A stretch of 64,000 nt of DNA from Novosphingobium sp. UBA6272. Its GTDB lineage: Bacteria; Pseudomonadota; Alphaproteobacteria; Sphingomonadales; Sphingomonadaceae. Made by a program: the position numbers and the translations under genes. Each line of letters begins with the position of its first letter. The first letter of the stretch is position 1. The notes beneath the pieces were generated by a model. The model did not search any database and was not told the origin of the DNA. It saw only the letters and a program-made list of their open reading frames with translations. The stretch covers positions 186,001 through 250,000 of the forward strand of contig NZ_DJUW01000028.1 in the NCBI RefSeq assembly GCF_002440635.1, in the 5' to 3' direction. Below are positions 60,001 through 64,000 of the stretch, one piece after another.

Positions 60001-61436
60001 TGGTCTTCTCCGACGCGGGCGGCACGGGGCGCAGCTACCATGCTGATCTTGGCAGCCGTAACCAGCGGCTGCGGCATCATTACCTGCTCGAAGCGGGCTG
60101 GAAGGCCGACACAGCGATCCAGGGGCTCGGGCGAACCAACCGCACTAATCAGGCGCAGCCACCGCTGTTCCGACCGGTCGCCACCGACGTTCAGGCCGAG
60201 AAGCGCTTCCTCTCGACGATCGCGCGGCGGCTCGACACACTGGGTGCGATCACGCGGGGGCAACGCCAGACCGGCGGACAAGGCCTGTTCAGGCCGGAGG
60301 ACAATCTCGAAAGCCCTTACGCCCGCGATGCACTGCGCCAGCTCTACATGCTGATCTATGCGGGCAAGGTGGCCGAGTGCTCGCTCGGGCTCTTCGAGAG
60401 CCTGACCGGCCTTTCGCTGACCGACAGCAGTGGTTGCCTGAAAGACGAGCTGCCGCCGATCACCACCTTTCTCAACCGGCTGCTGGCGCTGACCATCGCG
60501 ATGCAGAACGTGCTGTTCACGGCGTTCGAGCAACTGCTGAGTGCCAAGGTTGAAAGCGCGATGGCGAGCGGCACCTACGATGTCGGGCTGGAAACGCTGA
60601 CCGCCGATAGCTTCACCGTCGCGCACAGCGAGACCATCTACACCCATCCCTCGACCGCTGCTGAAACCCGCCTGCTCACGATCGCGGTGCGGGCGCGCAA
60701 TCAGCCGGTTACGATCGACAAGGCGCTGGACCTGCTGCGTGAACCTGGCGCGCGGTTGCTGGTCAATTCCCGCTCGAAGCGCGCCGCCGTGCAATTGCCT
60801 GCTCGCAGCGTCATGCTCGGCGATGGCGAGATCGAGCGACGGGTTCGCCTGATCCGGCCGATGGAGAAGCTCTATCTGTCGGTCGCCCATTTGCCCGAGA
60901 CCAGTTGGGAACCCGCCGACGAGGCTGCATTCCGGGCAGCGTGGAATGCAGAAATCGCGCAGGTTCCCGAGTTCGATACCAGCGAGCTGCATATCGTCAC
61001 TGGGCTGTTGCTGCCGATCTGGAAGCGGCTGCCCGAGGAATCGACGCGCGTCTATCGGCTGCGCACTGACGACGGGACCACCGTTATCGGCCGCCGCGTA
61101 TCCCCGGCATGGGCCGCGAATGCCGTCAGCGCCGACACACCGCAACTCACGCCACCACAAGCTCTGTCGCTGCTGCGCGAAGGGCACACCGTGGTCAATC
61201 TGACCGACGGCCTGCAACTGCGCCGTTCGCGCTTGATGCAGGTGAACCGGATCGAACTCATCGGGTTCGGTCCAACCGCTGTCGACCGCCTCAAGGCGAT
61301 GGGGCTGTTCTCCGAAATCATCAGCTGGAAGTTGCGATTGTTCGTGCCCGACGACACCATCCTCGGCACCGAAGTGATCGAGCGGCTGTTCGCCCGCCAT
61401 CCTCTGACCCGCATCCTTGACCGGAAGGCGGCGTGA
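57099..61436 (+). CDS. Adenine methyltransferase-strawberry notch helicase fusion (DarB-like)
   Basis: 1445 residues. N-terminal methyltransferase: SAM motif LEPSAGTG (149-156) and catalytic NPPF (215-218), the N6-adenine class. A linker region follows (about 320-430). Then an SNF2-like/strawberry-notch helicase: FLGDGTGAGKGRQVAG (Walker A, about 495-508), VFDESHAMQN (Walker B, about 605), YVSATGAT (motif III, about 650), and QGLGRTNRTNQ (motif VI, about 1010). Phage P1 DarB is also a methyltransferase-helicase fusion that protects incoming DNA from type I restriction, so antirestriction of the mobile element is a reasonable inference. SD AAAAGGA is upstream of the ATG. Confidence 0.88.
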   Translation: MTNSLAAGAFARPLSAQCPVQAAASIILAAQDLLGHFAAGRRIDTATVRTAMQSAFGASDAAGAWNWKAAYEAVEVAQLLFMRRYGPAIHAKTSDPFERLKIVERIARLAPTQTRRSEEMQAYQQFSTPLGLAWVAGFAASFVPGELVLEPSAGTGLLAIQAELGASRLALNEVAELRAALLGQLFGTAIVTTHDAAQIHDRLDPGMVPNCIVMNPPFSAAVGVETRVADAAFRHLSSAVARLAPGGRLVAITGTNCSPEHKVWREGFVRLQEQARLVFTAPIAGSVFAPHGTSIETRLTVIDKLPAAEPTYFPAPLGTAPDLATLLRWLIDYLPPRAALAAQQPPALRPAAPCRVAALRPRLTVTHPVEPTGVLLDYDVADWREEASARLSDTLYEPYTLQSLHIPGAKPHPTKLVQSAAMASVAPPRPSYRPHLPLGLVEQGLLSDAQLESVIYAGEAHSQHLAGSWTVDATFDKVEAAPDDCDTAVAFRKGWFLGDGTGAGKGRQVAGIILDNWLKGRRRAVWISKSDKLLEDAQRDWRALGQEPLLVTPLARFRQGTSIRLEQGILFTTYATLRSDAREGRVSRVQQIVDWLGTDFDGVIVFDESHAMQNAGGGKSERGDAAPSQQGRAGLRLQHALPDARVLYVSATGATTVENLAYAQRLGLWGGADFPFDKRTDFVAAIEAGGVAAMEVLARDLKALGLYSARSLSYEGVEYELLEHQLTPDQVRIYDAYAGAFQVIHNNLDAALEAAGVTSAADGTLNAQAKSAAGSAFESAKQRFFNHLITAMKTPTLIRAIEQGLTDGHASVVQIVSTGEALLSRRLADIDPGEWNDVQCDVTPREYVLDYLLHSFPTQLHEPFTDGDGNLSSQPAYDGDGNAIQCRDALERRDQLIEKLASMEPVQGALDQIVQRFGTDMVAEVTGRSRRIVRKVDADGERLAVENRPAHANLAEAQAFMEDKKQILVFSDAGGTGRSYHADLGSRNQRLRHHYLLEAGWKADTAIQGLGRTNRTNQAQPPLFRPVATDVQAEKRFLSTIARRLDTLGAITRGQRQTGGQGLFRPEDNLESPYARDALRQLYMLIYAGKVAECSLGLFESLTGLSLTDSSGCLKDELPPITTFLNRLLALTIAMQNVLFTAFEQLLSAKVESAMASGTYDVGLETLTADSFTVAHSETIYTHPSTAAETRLLTIAVRARNQPVTIDKALDLLREPGARLLVNSRSKRAAVQLPARSVMLGDGEIERRVRLIRPMEKLYLSVAHLPETSWEPADEAAFRAAWNAEIAQVPEFDTSELHIVTGLLLPIWKRLPEESTRVYRLRTDDGTTVIGRRVSPAWAANAVSADTPQLTPPQALSLLREGHTVVNLTDGLQLRRSRLMQVNRIELIGFGPTAVDRLKAMGLFSEIISWKLRLFVPDDTILGTEVIERLFARHPLTRILDRKAA

Positions 61437-61437
61437 C

Positions 61438-62487
61438 ATGAGCAGGCTCTCAGCGCGCGCGGGCGAACTCTCGGAGCGGCTTGCTAGACAAGTGCAGGCC
61501 GTTTGCCGCCATTACCTGCCCGCCGGTCGCCGCGAAGGGCGGTATTGGATGGTCGGCGATGTGGCAGGCGCGCCCGGGCGCAGTCTCTATGTCCGCCTGT
61601 TCGAAACAGAACGCGGGAGAATTGGCAAATGGGTCGATGCCGCCACCGGCGAGCATGGTGATCTTGTCGACCTCATTCGCTTGAACCAGCGGCATGGCCG
61701 CCTCTCCGAGACTATAGACGAAGCCGAGAAGTTCCTGTCACTCCCACCATCAGCCGAGGTCGACCTTTGCCGAACGGCCGATCCGCCGCCCGTGCGTGTT
61801 GGTTCGCCAACCGCTGCACGGCGGTTGTTCGCTGCCTCAAAGCCACTCGCTGGCACCTTGGCGGCATCCTACCTTACCGCGCGGGGCATTACCCGCGTCG
61901 GCAATCTTACCGCACTGCGTTTCCATCCCCGATGCTACTACCGGGCGAACGAGGACGACATTCCCGGATTGCCCGGCAGCTTTCCGGCCTTGATTGCGGC
62001 GGTGACAGATTGTGATGGCGTTCAGACCGGCACGCATCGCACTTGGCTTGACCCAAGCGGTTTGACAAAAGCGGCAGTCGCATCACCGCGCCGCGCGATG
62101 GGCAATATCCTTGGACATGCGATCCGGTTCGGCCTGGCTGATGACATCATGGTCGCAGGCGAAGGTATCGAGACAATCCTGTCTCTTCGTGAGGTTGTGC
62201 CCGCCATACCGATGATCGCAGCCACATCGTCCGCCCATCTTGCCGCCATCCAGTTCTCATCCTCGCTGCGCCGCCTCTATGTCGCTCGCGACCGGGACAA
62301 GGCTGGCAATGGCGCATTCGCGATACTCTCCGACCGGACACAGGCAGCCGGGATCGAGCTGGTCTCGCTCATGCCTGAGCTGGGGGATTTCAATGACGAC
62401 CTGCGCCAACACGGTGCGCCCGCATTGAAAATTCGGGTAATTGCCCAGTTGCACGGGGCCGCTCGCAGCAGGTTCATCGAAGGCTGA
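61438..62487 (+). CDS. Toprim-domain protein (DUF7146/primase-like)
   Basis: 349 residues from ATG 61438, one base after the helicase TGA. The N-terminal part (1-95: CRHYLPAGRREGRYWMVGDVAGAPGRSLYVRLFE...GKWVDAATGEHGDLVDLI) resembles the zinc-free primase-type domain seen in plasmid TOPRIM proteins. The toprim fold (about 230-325) has the acidic VAGEGIETILSL (conserved Glu) and VARDRDKAGNGAF (DxD). Such proteins prime replication or act in conjugation of mobile DNA; activity is not proven by sequence. Confidence 0.85.
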   Translation: MSRLSARAGELSERLARQVQAVCRHYLPAGRREGRYWMVGDVAGAPGRSLYVRLFETERGRIGKWVDAATGEHGDLVDLIRLNQRHGRLSETIDEAEKFLSLPPSAEVDLCRTADPPPVRVGSPTAARRLFAASKPLAGTLAASYLTARGITRVGNLTALRFHPRCYYRANEDDIPGLPGSFPALIAAVTDCDGVQTGTHRTWLDPSGLTKAAVASPRRAMGNILGHAIRFGLADDIMVAGEGIETILSLREVVPAIPMIAATSSAHLAAIQFSSSLRRLYVARDRDKAGNGAFAILSDRTQAAGIELVSLMPELGDFNDDLRQHGAPALKIRVIAQLHGAARSRFIEG

Positions 62488-62548
62488 GGTGGGCCGAGAC
62501 GGGGAGCGGGTGGCGCTCGGCTGTGGCCATAGTGTCCCGGTCATCCAC

Positions 62549-62771
62549 ACCGGGCACGCCCGGCCTTCCTTCAGACGCGATCCAAGAGACCGGCAGCCGC
62601 GAGGCTGCAATGGCGGTCTGCGGCTATTTTCCGGCGGCGCTCACGCGCCTTTCCATCGCGACCCAAAATAGCCGCCGCCCGCCATCCTTCGCTACGCTGC
62701 GGTCCAAGGGGATGCAGCCTCGCCGCTGCCGGTCAGAGGGATCGCCGAGAAGGCCGGGCAAGGTGCCCGGT
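62549..62771. repeat. ~220-bp imperfect palindrome in the gap before the SLOG gene
   Basis: The 307-bp gap 62488-62794 holds two arms, 62549-62630 and 62665-62771, that are largely reverse-complementary. The outer parts match from ACCGGGCA...GGCCTTC...GCGATCC...GACCGGCAG...GAGGCTGCA to their counterparts in 62710-62771, and the inner parts ATGGCGG..GCGGCTATTTT (62610-62630) pair with 62665-62685. The loop is 34 nt, and the right arm has an extra ~27 nt (62686-62712). CCCGGTCAT recurs as a direct repeat at both outer ends. Could be oriT/origin-like DNA, a structured RNA leader, or a relic of an inserted element. Confidence 0.75.
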
Positions 62772-62794
62772 CATGCGAACCCAGGATCATCCCC

Positions 62795-63736
62795 GTGACT
62801 TTCCAAGACGAACCCGACCACGAAGCCTCGCCAACCGGCCATCTCCTCGACGAAATCGCCCTTTACGGATACCGCCCCTTCTCGGACGAGGCCGACCCGC
62901 GCCCGCTTCCTGACGAGCGCATCGCCGCCGGCGCGGTCGCCGATATGTTCGACGCCCTGATCGCCACCATGCTCGACACCAGACTCGAACCCGATCTTGA
63001 AGACCTGTGCTGGGCGCTCGGCAATCTGTTCCACCGCGCCGAAGGCCGCATCAGCCGTGAACTCGACGACAACGAGGACGCGCAGAAGCGTAGCCAACGC
63101 GAACAGGATGGCTCCGAGGTCAAATCGGTCGAACTCGAACGGCTGATCCGCGAAGGCATCGGGCTCATTGAACGCCGCAACGCCATGGAGTTCATGCGCG
63201 ATGCCGCATCCGACCAGTTCGAAGCCCATTTCCGCAAGGCCTGGACCCCGCGCACCGGCTCACTCGTCAACCACCGCACCTTGACCGCCGCCATGATCGA
63301 CAGCCGCGACTTCCTTGCCGCCAAGCGCCGTTCGGAAACCGAACCCTTGCTGCCGACCGGAACTCGGATCGCATTCACCTCTGGCCCGGCCTATCAGGAT
63401 CACAACCGCATCTGGGCCGTGCTCGATAAGGTGCTCGCCAAATATCCCGACATGGTCCTGTTCCACGGCGGAAATCCTACCGGCGGCGAACACATCGCGA
63501 CCCTCTGGGCGCGGGCGCGCAAGATCACCCACGTTCCGTTCCGGCCGGACTGGGAGCGGTTCAAGAAGGCGGCTCCGTTTCGTCGCAACGATCAAATGCT
63601 GGAGGCAATGCCCAAGGCTGTGGTTGCCTGTCCGGGCAATGGCATCAATGCAAACCTGACCGACAAGGCGCGCAAGATGGGGATCTATGTGTGGGTGATC
63701 GAAAAAAAGGGCTCACGCAACAGTGGAACTGCCTAA
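62795..63736 (+). CDS. DUF2493 (YspA/cpYpsA-related SLOG) family protein
   Basis: 313 residues from GTG 62795 (AGGA 9 nt upstream). An N-terminal helical, acidic region (1-175) is followed by the SLOG domain (about 185-310): RIAFTSGPAYQDHNRIWAVLDKVLAKYPDMVLFHGGNPTGGEHIATLWARARKI...FRPDWERFKKAAPFRRNDQMLEAMPKAVVACPGNG. The GG and R-N blocks form the Rossmann-like nucleotide-binding pocket. SLOG proteins bind nucleotide-derived ligands and several serve as defence sensors; role here unknown. Regularly found with the ParB/strawberry-notch genes on alphaproteobacterial elements. Confidence 0.87.
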   Translation: MTFQDEPDHEASPTGHLLDEIALYGYRPFSDEADPRPLPDERIAAGAVADMFDALIATMLDTRLEPDLEDLCWALGNLFHRAEGRISRELDDNEDAQKRSQREQDGSEVKSVELERLIREGIGLIERRNAMEFMRDAASDQFEAHFRKAWTPRTGSLVNHRTLTAAMIDSRDFLAAKRRSETEPLLPTGTRIAFTSGPAYQDHNRIWAVLDKVLAKYPDMVLFHGGNPTGGEHIATLWARARKITHVPFRPDWERFKKAAPFRRNDQMLEAMPKAVVACPGNGINANLTDKARKMGIYVWVIEKKGSRNSGTA

Positions 63737-63782
63737 CTCGCAGCCTAGTCTCGAGGCTGCTCTCTGCGATGGCCCGAGCAGG

Positions 63783-63992
63783 CTAGGGTATACCCGCCGC
63801 TTTCGCGAATGTTTGCGCATGTATTGGATCATTGAAGGTTATTTGCACGCCCACGCGATAGTGAGCGGGCACGGTACCTGCTTTCGGACGCTTCACTGCG
63901 TAAGGCTTGGTGTCTCCATATGATCCGCTCGGCCAGAGACCTTTCAATTTCGGCATTCCAGATACAATCTTTTTCATAGCATTTTCAGCCAT
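63783..63992 (-). CDS. Hypothetical protein, 69 residues
   Basis: From ATG 63992 (or the in-frame ATG 63977, MKKIVSGMPKLKG). Sequence ends RVGVQITFNDPIHAQTFAKAAGIP; a small basic alpha/beta protein with no recognised family. Convergent with the SLOG gene, 46 nt apart. The right edge of the window hides its promoter. Confidence 0.45.
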   Translation of the reverse strand: MAENAMKKIVSGMPKLKGLWPSGSYGDTKPYAVKRPKAGTVPAHYRVGVQITFNDPIHAQTFAKAAGIP

Positions 63993-64000
63993 CTTAGCCT

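Larger units (their letters stand above)
43774..64000. mobile_element. Integrative element or genomic island (left end; continues past window)
   Basis: Left boundary at the tRNA-Gly 3' fragment, followed by a plus-strand tyrosine recombinase, then defence operons (AbiE-type, CBASS) and a DNA-processing module (DUF932, ParB-like, DUF6117, methyltransferase-helicase, toprim, SLOG). This gene set is typical of conjugative or integrative elements and large plasmids of alphaproteobacteria. No relaxase or type IV secretion genes are visible in the window. The tRNA fragment points left, so the intact tRNA-Gly(GCC) should lie at the right end beyond 64000. Confidence 0.7.

Noticed and set aside
62441..62798. 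Small genes in the gap before the SLOG gene
   Set aside because: Frames run through the long palindrome and have no start signal; the inverted-repeat structure explains the sequence better.

Overview
The window is GC-rich alphaproteobacterial chromosome, most likely from a sphingomonad (Sphingomonadaceae or Erythrobacteraceae). This rests on the gene families (class I PHA synthase with phasin, TonB-dependent receptor with an adjoining flavin halogenase-like gene, di-domain membrane cytochrome c, acyl-CoA carboxylase pair), on the CCTCCCC/GGGGAGG palindromic intergenic repeats, and on gene order. No database search was possible, so genus is not assigned.

Positions 1-31643 are core chromosome: the end of phaC with a phasin; clpS; a VapBC-type toxin-antitoxin pair that may be leaderless; a VIT-family transporter; lptF-lptG; a desaturase; a GNAT-like protein; a dicarboxylate-type symporter; glmM-DUF1272-thiD; a LOG protein; tRNA-Gln(CTG); ppx/gppA-rlmE; a duplicated-domain cytochrome c; an acyl-CoA carboxylase alpha/beta pair split by a palindromic repeat; glpD and an MFS exporter; dinB; nudix-pgl; and a complete phosphate regulon (phoR, pstS, pstC, pstA, pstB, phoU, phoB on the minus strand) with a recognisable Pho box before pstS.

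Positions 32100-41030 form a sucrose/fructoside locus: a GH68 sucrase with no signal peptide, a ROK fructokinase broken by a frameshift in a G run, a flavin-dependent halogenase homologue, a TonB-dependent receptor, a LacI-type regulator and an MFS sugar transporter. Four near-identical operator-like sites (ACAAnCGATTGCAA type) lie in front of the three transcription units, so this looks like one LacI-controlled regulon.

Positions 41040-43770 are accessory debris: a metallo-beta-lactamase remnant, small hypothetical genes, and an XRE/ImmA-type pair. At 43774-43818 lies the detached 3' half of a tRNA-Gly(GCC), next to a tyrosine recombinase. The orientation says an integrative element starts here and runs right past the window end, with the intact tRNA-Gly expected at its far end.

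The element (43774 to beyond 64000) carries two adjacent defence operons on the minus strand. One is a type II-short CBASS (CD-NTase, E2-like protein, patatin phospholipase) with a divergent HTH/metallopeptidase pair resembling CapH-CapP. The other is an AbiE-type toxin-antitoxin operon with a third, translationally coupled gene ending in a VRR-NUC nuclease domain. To the right is a plus-strand DNA-processing module: DUF932, ParB-like, DUF6117, a 1445-residue adenine methyltransferase/strawberry-notch helicase fusion reminiscent of phage P1 DarB, a toprim protein, and a SLOG (DUF2493) protein. Two features there are unexplained: the DUF932 and ParB-like genes share the same ~75-nt structured leader, and a ~220-bp imperfect palindrome precedes the SLOG gene.
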